From positions 48,086,346-48,150,345 of the forward strand of contig CM034533.1 of NCBI GenBank assembly GCA_020002185.1: a stretch of 64,000 nt of DNA, given 5' to 3'. A model generated the notes under the pieces. It had not been told where the DNA came from, ran no database searches, and was given only the letters and a program-made list of their open reading frames with translations. Both the position numbers and the translations under genes were made by a program. The stretch is from Paraescarpia echinospica. Its lineage: Eukaryota; Annelida; Polychaeta; Sabellida; Siboglinidae. Below, piece after piece: positions 24,034 to 55,290 of the stretch (positions are counted from its first letter, which is position 1; every line of letters begins with the position of its first letter).

Positions 24034-24065
<32 letters not shown>

Positions 24066-24095
24066 CGCACGCACACACACACACACACACACGGG
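23935..24095 (+). repeat. (AC)n microsatellite with ACGC blocks
   Basis: About 155 bp, mostly perfect AC, about 100 bp from the splice acceptor at 23833. Confidence 0.95.
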
Positions 24096-24269
24096 CGCGC
24101 GCGATACGCTAGTGTCAAAAACACGACAGACACAACACCGTTAGTGTCAATACACGACACACACAACACCCACCGCTAGTGTCAAACACACGCCAAGATT
24201 ACTCACGCACAGACGATACACGGATCAACAATTTCAAAACGGAACCGAAGAAATTACGCGGATATATGA

Positions 24270-24440
24270 TATATTGTGGTGCCTGGGCTTACTGTTGTGG
24301 TGTCTGGGCATACTACGGTGGTGCCTGGGCTTACTCTTGTGGTGTCCAGGCATATTGTTGTGGTGCCTGGGCTTACTCTTGTGATGTATGTGCTTACTCT
24401 TGTGATGCCTGGACCTACTGTTGTGGTGCTTGGGCCTAAA
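24270..24440 (+). repeat. 24-bp tandem repeat
   Basis: About seven copies of TGTGGTGCCTGGGCTTACTC-type units. The period of 24 keeps one frame open (WAYCCGVWAY-like), which I regard as incidental. It abuts the transposon end at 24453. Confidence 0.9.
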
Positions 24441-24452
24441 TCAGGTTTGTTA

Positions 24453-24712
24453 TGTATTTTCGTTCATTTTTTTGGAGATTTGCAAACCTATACATTTTTG
24501 GAAACGTTATGATATAGTAAATCTGAAAACCAATGTTTACATTTTTGTAAAGATATATTTGGCGGCCTGATAACCTGTATTTCGCAATATAGCAGCTGCT
24601 AAAGCACCCAGCCTTTTTATTTTGGTGACTAAACCTACATAATGAGGGGCAGGGAATCCAACAGGATCAATTACAGTCACGTAAGCTTAATGAAGTTACT
24701 AGTTTATGACAG
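24453..24712 (+). repeat. Left terminal inverted repeat
   Basis: Pairs with 26648-26929; about 85-90% alike by eye with one roughly 20-bp indel. Confidence 0.85.
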
Positions 24713-24905
24713 TTGTATATGTTATGACTGAATGATATACATGTAGCATAGTGTATAAATACATGTGTACATTGGAAACAAGTATGTGCATGTATTTTCA
24801 TTAATTAACATCTTGTAACTATCATACCAGCATCACTACACAGTTGCGTGTATTTCAAATATGTCTGGTTTGTTATAATATTGTTGTGACCCGGTATTCT
24901 GCACA

Positions 24906-26654
24906 TTAGTCATCATTATCGTCGTCGGATACACGATTTTCAAAGTGTGAATCATCGTCATGTTCACACTGTGTGCTACACAGGCAGAGGTATGTGCATT
25001 GCAAATCCTTGCATTTGCAGGAACACCTCTGTGATGGACAGTCTCCTTTGCATTGGCATCGTACCACCTCAATGATGGCCTTAGGTACTGGAAGGATGTC
25101 AGTTGTGGTTGGCGTCAGCTGTCTATCAGCAATATTGTGGTAGTCATTCTGCAGTTTGTCCAAAAGACATGCAGAGCAGTGTTGACCTGGCCACACTCTC
25201 TAGCCTGCGAGTGTATTCTGAATATGCTGGCTGAGCGCCCCAATTGTGGGCGGTAGCTTGTCACTCTCGCCATGTGTTTACAGAAGAGGTGCCATAGCAG
25301 TTCTGGAATGCGATTGATGTGGATACCCTTGGGACAAGACGCAGCGCATACGAATTGAGCCAAAGACTGCTGATCTTCTGTCTTCGAATCTATGTAGCCT
25401 TGCCTATTCTTGCAAACTTCCCTGTATTGTTGGCCCCAGAGAAGGCATGGTATGCCGGCAATGCCTTGGTCCTTTCTGCTCCGAAAGCTGTCCAGAATGG
25501 CTCAATCGGCAGCACACCCAATGCCATCGAGGTCTTCCTCGGCAGCAGATCATAATTAGTTATGATCAGCACAAGGACATCAGTGTCCGGCGAGAAGAAC
25601 ATCAGCTCAACATATTCCCTTGGGCACATTTGTGCTGCCAAAGACAGCCTGACAGATCATTAAGGTGTCAGCTTCCTCGTGGTTGTTTTCTTCAAAGTGA
25701 ATATTCCTGTTGCTCCTTGTGCGCCCAGATGCTGAAGTGATAACCAGCTAGGGGGAATCTTGGTTGTACTGTACAGTTTTACCGCTTGACCACACTCGTG
25801 GGTAGATCATGATGTTCACTAGCCTTGTTGTTTTTACATTGAACTGACCCTTGAACTCGCTTGCAATGCACGACAGTTCGGGAGAAGTCTGGAAGAAGCG
25901 TTGTCCTGCATTGGCATGTTTTGAGATTCCGATGAAACCGGAATGAACTTTCATGAGCTTGTTCAGATGATCATAGACATGGTCTGCCCCAATGGAGACA
26001 AATGGGATGACAGTCTTGGTAACTGATATGTTGCCTAATTCAAGTTCCTTCTACGTCTCTGACTGGTCAGCCTTGAGTGCGTGCATGTCAGCTATGTAAC
26101 GTGACCAGAGTCTCTTGCTTGCTCACTTCTTCTCCTGCTTCAAGATGGAGGTTTAGATCTGCGTTACGGGATATTGCTACAAAGAACAGGATCGTCTCCA
26201 CTCGATGCAGATACATCAGCAGGGATCTGAACATGGCATTCTCTGATCTTTATGCCTCCCACTCCTGGAACCTCTTCACGACATCATCGTCGGCCAAGGC
26301 TTGGAGTAGATGGGTGTTGGCACGTTTCACAGATTCAGCGTTGGTGTGTTTGCTCACCTCTGAGTAGGCATCTTCAATCTCGTTTGCTGCCTCCAGACAT
26401 GAGTCCTTCAAGTGTGGGTTATTCTTGAAGAACTCCTCCAGGGCCATCTCACACAGTGCCACATATGAGTATATGTGGGCAGACAGGGACCACTTGTAGG
26501 GTGCAAACTGCAGGATCTGCCTGGTTGTCGCAGAACCGTACACATCAGCTGCTATCCAGACATCGTTTATTCCAGAGTTTTCATTGGACGTCCCCGGGCT
26601 TCTTAAGGCAGCCATGACGATATGCAGCTCACCCAGTCTGGGAAAAACTGTCAT
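24906..26654 (-). pseudogene. Broken gene of a dispersed multicopy family (PIN-like segment, CXC tail)
   Basis: In minus-strand order, across several frames: GELHIVMAALR, WIAADVYGSATTRQILQFAP, YSYVALCEMALEEFF, then MFRSLLMYLHRVETIL, TPELSCIASEF-like and GHANAGQ-like pieces, then VELMFFSPDTDVLVLIITNY, KALPAYHAFSGANNTGKFAR and finally the cysteine-rich CQCKGDCPSQRCSCKCKDLQ tail. This order is that of a large multicopy invertebrate family often annotated only as hypothetical. The DTDVLV and SGANNTG (usually SGADNTG) elements recall PIN/FEN-type nuclease folds, and the tail resembles a tesmin/TSO1 CXC motif. Frameshifts and an internal stop make it a pseudogene. Confidence 0.75.
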
Positions 26655-26929
26655 AAACTAGTAATTTAATTATGCTTAGGTGACTGTACGTGATCCTGTT
26701 GGATTCCTTGCTCCTCAATATGTAGGTTTAGCCACCAAAATCAAAAGGCTGGGTACTTTAGCAGCTGAGATTTTGAGAAATACAGGTTTCAGTGTCCACC
26801 ATTTTAAGAATCCAATATGGCCGCCATATGTACCATTAAAAATGCAGACATTGGTTTTCAGATTCACTATATCATAACGTTTCCAAAAATGTATAGGTTT
26901 GCAAATCTCAAAAAAATTAACGAAAGTAC
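26648..26929 (-). repeat. Right terminal inverted repeat
   Basis: Inverted partner of 24453-24712. The pairing ends at ATGACAG, exactly where the gene remnant's first readable codons start. Confidence 0.85.
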
Positions 26930-27170
26930 AAATGTTAACATTGTGAACCTGACTATTAGCTATATAGTTATCACAATGTTCTAATAAACAAACGACTTGT
27001 CATAAAATACCAAATGTTACCAAAATCCAGATCAAAGGCTAAGTGCCCCTTGCCCCACCCCACACGTGATCGCCCACGTTATTACGACGTTTTTTATGTA
27101 GATGCGATGTCGCTTAATCTTCGATCCAGACGTATTTCGTATTTATATTTTAGATCCTAGATGACAACCA

Positions 27171-27246
27171 GTTTGCAATCGACACTGCGTCGGTGGTTCG
27201 CCACTTCCCCAAGTGGCGAACAACCGACGCAGTGTCGGTTGCAAAC
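27171..27246. repeat. Near-perfect 76-bp hairpin
   Basis: Two 36-nt arms with only two non-Watson-Crick pairs around a CCCC loop. Arm words: GTTTGCAA, CGACACTGCGTCGGT, and GTTCGCCACTT, answered by AAGTGGCGAAC, ACCGACGCAGTGTCG and TTGCAAAC. Confidence 0.92.
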
Positions 27247-27469
27247 ACAGCTAACAGGACGTGATACTGACCTATAGAAGACTGTGTAAGCGCCATGGCG
27301 TCATACACTCCTAGGTTACAGTCTTCGCCTAGGTTTCTTCCTACAGCTAGGCGTCGTGGCTATCGTATCCACGCCTACGACACTGATTGTTCGTTCACGG
27401 CGATCTCGCGTCAAATCTCGCTTACGTCAATTCCGCCGTCGCTATGCAAATTACGACAGGACTTTTCAC

Positions 27470-27500
27470 CATTTATATATATATATATATATATATGTTA
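27470..27500 (+). repeat. (AT)n microsatellite
   Basis: Short TATATATA run. Confidence 0.9.
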
Positions 27501-27699
27501 TATGCAAAGATGAAAACATATTAATTTCCACCGTTGCACTTCAATACTGACTTTTTGAATATTGAGATCTCCAAGATCCCGATTCCACGACTCCCCAGGG
27601 TGAAAGTATTTTTTTTTAAACGTATGAATCACCGAACTACCCCAATGGATCCACCAACACGCCTACAACACATCAGCCACATGCACGCGAAACTGACGG

Positions 27700-27905
27700 A
27701 AATATATTATACTCGGACGGACGGACGGACGGTCGGACGGTCGGACGGACGGACGGGCGGACGGACATACAAACAAACAAACAAACAAATATATCATAAA
27801 ACTGTTTGTTTGTCTGTTTGTTTGTTTGTTTGTTTGTTTGTCCGTCCGTCCGTCCGTCCGTCCGTCCGTCCGTCCGTCCATCCGCCCGTCCGAGTATACT
27901 GCTAA
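27700..27905. repeat. Palindromic compound microsatellite
   Basis: Left arm TATACTCGGACGG, then (ACGG/CGGA)n and (CAAA)n. A short AT-rich centre is at about 27787-27803. The right arm is (GTTT)n, (GTCC)n then CCGTCCGAGTATA. The flanks are inverted too, so the arms are a true inverted repeat of roughly 90-100 bp. Confidence 0.9.
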
Positions 27906-28807
27906 CATAATATTATATTACTTTGTAAAAAATACTTGTTAGCGTTATTTCCTCTAAAATGCCTATTGTTACTTTATCTACCATGGATTTACATAAACCG
28001 GCTTCACTGAACTCATCGACGAAGATGATGTGGAGGTGAATGGTCGTTATTTCCATACATTTGCATGTTTTTAATAATGTACTGTCTGATGTCACCAGTA
28101 TCAATGCATTCGTTATTTATTCAGTTGCCCTTCATATTATGGTAAAGTCAATATGACGGGAACGCTGGTGGAGTGCACAATTTGTTTGTAGGCCTGACAA
28201 CGTCATTGTTGTTTGTGGCATTTCAACTGTGAAATTGTGTAATGTAATATTGTTTTAAAAAATGAGCGTTATTATATTTCTAGTGAAATTGCGATACAAT
28301 CTCTGTATAGATTTGTAACTGAAATTGAGAAATATATATGCACACGTATTATAGGAGTTTATCCGTTTATAGGCATATAAAGCTATATATGCTAACAACA
28401 AAACTAAAAGATAAATACGAGTAAACTTATGCTATGTTTATGCTACACATTAGAAACTTTGGTTATATTGACACGAGTGATAAACATAAAAATTTCAGGG
28501 TAAATAAGGTAAACTGGGATCAGTGTCGTGGAAATCAGTGTTATCTTCCAGGGGTCAATATACAGTTAATTTTCCCATTGACGACCATGTTAACGGAATA
28601 CTGTGAACAATTTATAAACATTACTTCATCAAGTTCATGTTAAAATGCGGAACATTACATTATGAAACATTGACAATTGATTACTGGTGTGTACAGAGCC
28701 TGCAGCATTCATCCAACCTGTCATGACACAGTCACACATAGACACAGTGAACTAGGAGTATGAATATTGTATTTCTTTATCATGTATTCATCTATTGAAT
28801 TTGTGTG
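27906..28807. other. AT-rich, no gene
   Basis: No exon, RNA or repeat supported. Confidence 0.4.
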
Positions 28808-29400
28808 CTATTTAGCCAATATTTACTTATTAATAAAGTTATTGTTAATGCTATATGTCTGGTTAATGTATATTTATTTTAAAGTTTAATGTGGTGGTAA
28901 ACATTGCATAAATTATATAACTGTCTTCATAATTATGGACATTCCAGCCTGTTATCGAAATGTAGTGGTCAGTCGTTAGCGTGCTAATATTAGCCAATAT
29001 TAACTTATTAATTAAGTTACTGTTAATGTAAAATGACTTGTTAATGTATATTTATTACCATAATTAATGTGGTTTACTGCTTTCATAAATTATACAAATA
29101 TCTTCATAATCATGGACATTATGGCCTTTTACTGAAATTTGTCGGTTTGTCGAGGTTGCGCACTAATTAGCCAATATTGACTAATTAAATAAATTATTAA
29201 ACGATTTGTTAATGTGTAGTTATTACCATTATTAATGTGGTTATACACATTGCATAATATGTATACAATCTTCGTAATCATGGACATTATGGCCTTTAAT
29301 TGGATAGATTTGGTCTGTTGAGTTTTGCATGCCTCATAACTAAAATTAACTAATTAATTGCATTAATTTGGTTATAATTGGTACTAAAAATATTAAATAT
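28808..29400 (+). repeat. 177-178-bp AT-rich tandem repeat, about 3.3 copies
   Basis: TAGCCAATATT begins at 28813, 28991 and 29168. Each copy continues with TTAATGTATATTTATT-like, TTAATGTGG and TCATGGACATTATGGCCT-like words. A decayed fourth start is near 29337. Confidence 0.8.
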
Positions 29401-30262
29401 TGTAAATTTATTACTCTTGTCAATGTGTTTGGAAACCCTGTAGACAGTATTTAAATATATGTATAAATAAAAAAGTTATGACGTTTTAAAGCAAATATTT
29501 ACTAATAGAAAACACAAAAATTAGTCCATTTTACCATTGTAAGAGATACACAAAAATTATGTTATTTTTCCGTCTTAAAATCGCAATATCTTTTGATCTA
29601 TTAAATATATCTTAATAAAATAAACAGTTATGTGATCCTTAACCTATTACCTTTAATTTAAGCCCAATGTTCTAGTGTGATATTTAATTTTTTGTTGAAG
29701 TGCCTAATCAAAGGGTCAAACAGTCAAATTGCTGCCAATTATCCTTCCATTTATTCAAATCATCTAGAAATTCACCACTTTATAATCAACACCTTCTACA
29801 ATCACACCTGAAAAACTGCCAACTCAAATGCACTTGTGTTAGAACATGTGAATTTGTAAAAAAAATCATTTCTAAAAAAAATCTCTGCTCTTTTTCGAAA
29901 GTCTAAATGTAGCATGAGCCTTTCCACGCGGTAGAACGGAAGTCCTACGGCGCCCGGATAATCGAGGCTAACAAAATTGTCTTCATTACAGCAGTGGCGC
30001 CACAGTGTGGACCGGGAACCAACCAAACGTTTCCCGCCGCAAGATTGATTCATTCGCAAGACGGCGTGAATTGAATTCCCGCAACAGCAACGGGATTTCG
30101 TGCGAGAATTCAAAAAAGACAGAGCGGAACTCGAAGTCGGAACACTGGTAAAGAGACGTTTCTTTCCATTTTGTCAGGCTGTACCAAATCCAAACGCACG
30201 GGTTCTGTAAAATGAGAGGCCATTCTATACAAAGTGTGTTGGTAGCCTGAATTAGAACTTAC
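29401..30262. other. Possible intron or first-intron region of a minus-strand gene
   Basis: AT-rich to 29900, then GC-richer with several CpG at 29920-30130. The minus-strand frames here show no family I know. Confidence 0.35.
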
Positions 30263-30316
30263 CCACTCATTTGTTATGGGTGTTATTACGTATTTGACGT
30301 CGATTTTCTCCGCCAT
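30263..30316 (-). CDS. Possible first coding exon (18 codons)
   Basis: CAAAATGGCGGAG gives a start with A at -3 and G at +4, then MAEKIDVKYVITPITNEW, then a strong GTAAGT donor at 30262-30257 in phase 0. CpG-rich surroundings fit a promoter. No following exon was recognised, so the gene is unidentified and the call could be chance. Confidence 0.4.
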
Positions 30317-30859
30317 TTTGAAGCGGAGTTCACTGCACTTTCCGCTGTCTTGTATCCGTCCTTTGTTGATCCACGTTTGTGTATTTCGCGTCAGCAGTTT
30401 ACTAACGATGTCTCATAATTATGGATCTCACGTAGTGTGTTTGGGGGATTGTTCTAAATTAAGTCATGCACTTTATATGCGGTGGTCTGTCAAATTGCAG
30501 CAGAAATAACATAAGGTATCGCTCGACTCGCCCGCGATCAAATATTATTGACATTTCTGTGTTGCTGCCAGACAGCGGTGTATCGTGTGCTATTGACAAA
30601 GTTCAAAGTGAGTTCATGGAGTACATGCTGTGCGTCAGTGTTGTTATGGGGGGTAAATATATTTGTTTTATGAATAATCGTCAAAATAATGAGGATAGGT
30701 TGTGCCAACATTATCATTAATCAAGCATGTGTTTTGTGTACCTAGGTTAGCACATGCCACATGTTTTGTAGATGGCCTTGTAATATATACAAGGGGGGTT
30801 ATATATAGAGACTATCACCTAGTTAAATCCTCATAAGGTTTTTCCATGTCTGGGACCTT

Positions 30860-31075
30860 TTACATCCCCTTGCATAGCCACCAAGTAGAACTAGTAGAAG
30901 GGACGAAAGACGTATACTTTAGTTATAGTGTCTCTTCTGAAATATACAGTCACAGACAATTTAGGGTAAGTGAAGTTGCCCAAATTCTGAGGTGGATTCC
31001 AACCCTGTTCCTCTTGATTGACAATCTGATGCTTTGACTACTTGACCACAGCTCCCCATTTAGATCACATACTCT
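30860..31075 (-). mobile_element. tRNA-derived SINE, minus orientation
   Basis: On the minus strand: GGGGAGCTGTGGTCAAGTAG (A-box region), then AGGGTTGGAATCC (B box) and a body ending CGTCTTTCGTCCCTTCTA. The same family is at 44455-44680. Confidence 0.75.
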
Positions 31076-33602
31076 TGTATTTTCATCCAGGGAATAACCA
31101 AATTGATGCCATTAAATTTAATATTTTTACCGATAATGTAAGTTAGTTTTTTTGAGTGATGATATACTGATTTGAAGTACATTTTCAGATATAAGTTACC
31201 TGACCCTGATAGCATAACAGATTACTTGACTATTTTATTGATATGCCAAGATTAATGCAATTTATTTACCTGACACTGAACTATAAAGGGTTCACCGTGG
31301 TATGAAATGGAGGCAAAACCAAGCAGCATATACTTAGCATTGTTGCTGACAGTCTATAGTGGACTTACTTTGCAGGGCTCGAAATTCATCATATTATATA
31401 CTTGTCCAGTGGACAAGTAGAACCAAAAGTTCACTTGTCCAGTGGACAAGTAGAACCAAAAGTTCACTTGTCCGTACTACAACAATCCACTTGTCCCACG
31501 AACAACTAACTTTCAAAACCTACTTCTACGTAATTAATTTTGTTTTTACTATTTTAAATCATTACTGTAATACTATTTGCCATAGGTAGCCAATGTACAC
31601 TAGTATTCCCAGTCATATACAGTATTTACAGTTGACAAGTGTATGCTGATGATATCTCTGTCAAAGGAAATGTATGCTATACTTTTATGTTTAGCAGAGA
31701 AGAACTGTGCTGCCCTGTTGTGATTGAATTATCACATAATTTTTGAGGTTCTAGTATGTTTTTACTGGAAGCAGCACAAGGGGAAATTGCTATATCAAGT
31801 TTTATAATACAAGTCTTCACATAATTGGGTGTTTAGACCATGTTGGTACTGGAACATATGTAGATGGAGACAGGGAATAGATTCTGTGAAGACAAACAGT
31901 AAACAGTTATTTGTGTTGAACTGTCAATATGATAATTTTAATGATCAGAAAATTAGTGTTTCATACAGAAAACATTCATTGCAATTAAACAAAAAGGGTT
32001 TCACGAGTATTTGACCACAAAATATACTTTGATTTCACATGTTTTGCCATAACAAACACAATATTCTATGAAAATAATGTCTTGGTTACATTTGAAAACA
32101 CTTGTTAAGTTTGCCTGGAATAAGCAGACAAATCAGTCATACAACTTGAACAACGGAGGTATCTCAAAGTGTAGCCAGTGACTTGTCACCTTTCAGCAAA
32201 ATGGACACTGGATTGTACAAACAACCCCCCATTCCCAATACTTTTCAGGGCTATGCACCCCCCAGGTCATTATCATTTGGAATCAGTAGAGTTGAAAAGT
32301 CATCAGAAATGGAATGACTAATAGGAAATATATCTTGCAAAACAATTATTTTTGAAATATGGTTGTATTTTATCCATTCGGAGGACACATATTATTTAGT
32401 TATGTTTCTTTTTTATATGGATGTTTTATCAACATACTTTTTCCAATATGGATACAATGCTTGTCTGAAATAAAAACATTATTATTTTTGCATAGATATG
32501 TTGGCTCAAAATTGTAATTCTGAAAATAACAAATATATCAAGTTGCAAAATGCATGTCCTTTATTATGTTAGTGCAGGCTATTATGAATGATGATACCAA
32601 ATACACATGCACCCATGGCCATGCACACACCGTTTATTACAGTGAAACTAGAGGCTCTAGGGCTTAAGTTGCTGCATTGGCCAGTTCCACGAAGCGTTCT
32701 TACAGTTATGCAATTACTTAGCATCACATGTTTTGCGTAAACTCCTGTTTGTTTATATATTTGAAAAAATCTTGTAATTTACTAAGACAGTCATCTTAGC
32801 GTTAAGAATGTTCTTCGCTGCTTCATGAAATGGGCTGATCTGTCCGTTGCGCATAGGCTAGACACTTGGTGGACTTTCCACGAACTATGAGCAATGCTGC
32901 TGCGATTCGCAAACTTCCGCATGAACAATTTAAAACTACCGTTTATCATTGCTAAATGACACTCGTTGACCGGTGTCAGATAGAATGTGGACACCCATAG
33001 AAAATGGACCGGGACTCCATATTCTATTATAGAATTTGGACCCCTGTTAAAAGCCGAACAATTTTCAAATACTATAGAGCAGTTTGTAGATTGTAACTTG
33101 ACTGCCACAGCCATCATTTATATAAATTTTGTAATAATAAACTTTATTATTTATACATTTTAGCCACTCATGTTGGCTAATGGGGTCGAACTTTAAGCAG
33201 TTGGTGTAAGTTGCTGTTGGTCTTCCTGCCTTGGTTCTTCCATGTTATTTATTTGGGGAAAGAATTTTTTTACAAAAGTGTTCCATTTTTCGTGACTTCG
33301 CTCATAGCTGATGTCAAGTATGAAACAGTTTCAAAATCAATAAAGTACATTTTGTATGTATGCAGTAATTTCAATCTATCAGGAGTCCTATCAGCAAGTC
33401 CAATGTGTATGTTGGTTTAAGGCTAAAGGGACTTGGCACTTGCCTGCCATTCTCAGCTGCTGAGTGCAAGAACTTGCAGTCCTGCACCCTGGCACCTACA
33501 CAACCACCTTCAGCTCACTCTGCTGCCAGGTTCCAGGTGCACTGGCAGAATCTGCAACAACTTGAACTGGATCCGCTCTTTCGAACGCATTGTCACGTTC
33601 CT
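31076..33602. other. Mostly AT-rich intergenic DNA
   Basis: Contains a tandem duplication at 31395-31475 (CTTGTCCAGTGGACAAGTAG then AACCAAAAGTTCA). No gene supported. A minus-strand frame at 32791-33117 has no recognisable match. Confidence 0.4.
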
Positions 33603-33606
33603 TTAA

Positions 33607-34316
33607 GGTAGCAGGATCCCGTTAAAAATGTGATTTTTCTGAATTTTTACATATTTTTTTTAATGCACTATAGTTGTAGCTTAAGTATTGCTAAAGAAGT
33701 ATAAAATGACAAAAATCCTAATTAGAAGAAAAAACCCTAATTAGTGAAGCTGGAATTTGTTTATGTTCCATAGCCACGTATTGCAGTGCAAAACTTTAAA
33801 TGCATTTTACTCAACTATCATTTTTTCGTGAATGTGTTCTACCTTCAAACATGTTACCTCCAACACCATTAAAGATATTGCTCTGATTTTTTCAGCATTG
33901 TTTCTTTATATAATTGGCTAAGGAATGATGGAACGATTTTGTGTTTAAATGGTGGAATGTGATTTTTTATTAAGCATGAATATTTAATTAGGTGCTAGAA
34001 TATAAGAAAAAAATTATAAATGTAAAAATATTTAAATTTCTTTTTTGTAATATCTATTTCCCTCAGAATATGTCTTTATGTGTTATCTTTGACTGTTGTT
34101 AATTTCATATCCCTGCTGTGTATAGTTAAAGTTTTATCATGTTTGAAAATTGAGCCCCTTTTGACTGTCGCGGCAGCCATATTGTCAGCTAATTAGCATA
34201 ATTTATGCAAAAAAATAATTTCCTACCAAATTTAAACCATGTGCTATTTTATGGTACATCAAGTTAATGACAATATTATATGGTGTTAAAAGTAGTTCAA
34301 AAGGGATCCTGCTACC
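33607..34316. mobile_element. piggyBac-like MITE
   Basis: Inverted ends GGTAGCAGGATCCC and GGGATCCTGCTACC, flanked by TTAA at 33603-33606 and 34317-34320, the target duplication of piggyBac-type elements. 710 bp, no transposase. Confidence 0.88.
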
Positions 34317-34499
34317 TTAAGGAGGCTCCATCTTTGACATTGTTTAGTTAAGACTCAAACATGTTTCAGCTTGCATGTATGACAGTGTGTACAATGTGGT
34401 GGTGGGGGACATTTTTTGCATAATAGTTAATTTGTAAGCATGGTGATTGGTTACTGAAAAATACTTACTGGCCGGTGCATGTAGTAACTTGATAGATCA

Positions 34500-34725
34500 C
34501 TTTATTATCATTGTAGCGTTGATGTTGTAGGTACATGTTGAAACCATGACGGAACATTAACAGTGGTTAGGCGTACATTGACTACTTGAAATCTGCACTT
34601 GGAGCAGCAGATTGAAAGGTGCACCGACTAGGTAATTGACACAGGGGTTAGCGTCCACTGTCCTCGACGCGTCGTCAACAGTAAAGAAGTTAGTGACGCG
34701 ACAGGAGCAGCAAAACACAGCCACA
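34500..34725 (+). promoter_or_regulatory. Likely cullin-1 5' untranslated region
   Basis: GC-richer stretch before the start codon. A CAG at about 34646 after AATTGACA could be an acceptor of a 5' untranslated exon. No clear TATA box. Confidence 0.35.
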
Positions 34726-53685
<18,960 letters not shown>

Positions 53686-55290
53686 GGCAGACTCACTTCC
53701 TTCACAGGTGAGTCACACGTCACTGAGCTGAATTTGATATAACGAGTGGCTCCTACGACAACGACTTATTTGTCTTAGTAGGAGCCACTGTAATTTGTTG
53801 TACATTGCAGAGGCATTGGCAGTATGGTAGTCCGTGCAATCATCCGATGTTATATTTTACAAACAAACTTGACATACAATAATTATTTGAACAAAGCATC
53901 ATAAGATTCAAAAAAATATAATTTTTCTTTATCTTACCCCATATAAAATGCAATTTTAAGGTGGACGTTAAGTTAGTTAAACTGCCTCTTTTAAACCTCC
54001 TCATAAAGCTGCTACTGACAGTAATACTGGGTTATGTTGTTTAGGTTGAAGACTAGTTGCGGTAGCCATCACAACCACCCACTACAGCAGCAGCGGTAGC
54101 CATCATAACCGCCCGCTACAGCAGCAGCTGTAGCCATCATAACTGCCCGCTACGGCAGCAGACATGGTGTAGTGGTGGACACAAGTGGACGAGTCAACAA
54201 CCTCAAGTGGTCAAGTTACCACTGACCGCAGCAATGCCGCAGCCATCACATGTAGCAGACTGTCTGAATACTGACGATACACCACAAGAGGATATTGCCG
54301 TTGTTTCTACAAGAACAATTCTGCGGCTGTGTTGACTTTAGTGACAGTACACGGCCTGTTCATCTGAGTTTCCGGGGTCTTCTTGACGGCTGGTCCTTGC
54401 CCTGGGTGTTTCCATGACAACAGGAAGCTGCTCAGTATCCACGTCAGATCGGGCATGAGGTAACAGGCAGCAACTTTTGAGACTCTGTTTATAAATCAAC
54501 GCCAGTCAATATGCTGCATCTTATTTGCCGCCACTCCTGTTATACTACAACGACCTTACGCACACACGATGTCTCTGCTCACAGGCGTGATATTCACACC
54601 TACAGTGTCGCCGTTATACTCCCAGGATGTCTTGCTGGAGAGGCGCAAGTGGGGTCTGCTCACAGCCAACGGACAATGACAATGGAATTTTTATACATGG
54701 GTTGGGAGGGACACATTTCTTGTTGCTGGTTCACAGTGTTATCTCTGCCTCTTATCCCTGCCTGTTCCTTGGGAAGGCATCCTCCTGTCTTCCCACACTG
54801 GGCAATGGCAAAGGCTAGCAGTGAGGGAAGACCTGCAGTGCAGTTTTAATTCAACATGTTTTATGGACAGTGTGCATCACTGTTGACATGGATACTACCG
54901 GCATGTACATGGGGGTATAACCCCGGCGTTTGAATGTGCACATACAAGTTGGGACGTCAGCTATTTGCGGGTGGGGTTAATTAATTTGTTGGATATTCGG
55001 GGCGATTCTGATTGTGTTTCATTCATTAGCAGCCCTAGAGGCCGGATACGATGGCGTGAAATTATGTGAAATATTGTAAATAGCATTTGTGCGATTCTGG
55101 CTTTGTTTCTGCCTTGCAGTTGCAATGCGAGTGTATTCTTGGTTTCTTCAGGCGTTTATGTTTCATGGCATCATGTGTCAGGCAGCGTGAGGAGAGCGAC
55201 ATTTCGTGTAGATGTGTGGCACAGACACTGATGGGGGAGACGATTGGTCACTTTGTTTACATTTATACACACTAATAAATATTTAGGAAG
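53686..55290 (+). other. Likely cullin-1 3' untranslated and downstream region
   Basis: A donor-like CACAG, GTGAGT at about 53705 hints at a possible 3' untranslated intron. AATAAA at 55274-55279 is a candidate polyadenylation signal. Three copies of GTAGCCATCATAACCGCC-like sequence at 54060-54145. No other gene. Confidence 0.45.

Larger units (their letters stand above)
24453..26929. mobile_element. Element with 260-280-bp terminal inverted repeats carrying a CXC-family gene
   Basis: The left arm 24453-24712 and the right arm 26648-26929 are inverted copies. Shared in order: GATTTGCAAACCTATACATT, TTTTGGAAACGTTATGATAT, AATCTGAAAACCAATG, CAGCTGCTAAAG, ACTAGTTTATGACAG, and GGAATCCAACAGGATCA. 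The arms end right where the broken gene begins and just after it ends, so the gene lies wholly between them. No known transposase is seen. The ends after TCAGGTT may extend a few bases more. Confidence 0.85.

Noticed and set aside
30409..30509. Plus-strand ATG frame MSHNYGSHVVCLGDC as divergent first exon
   Set aside because: Short, no conserved domain and no clear donor.
32791..33117. 108-residue minus-strand frame
   Set aside because: No recognisable domain and no splice or start support.
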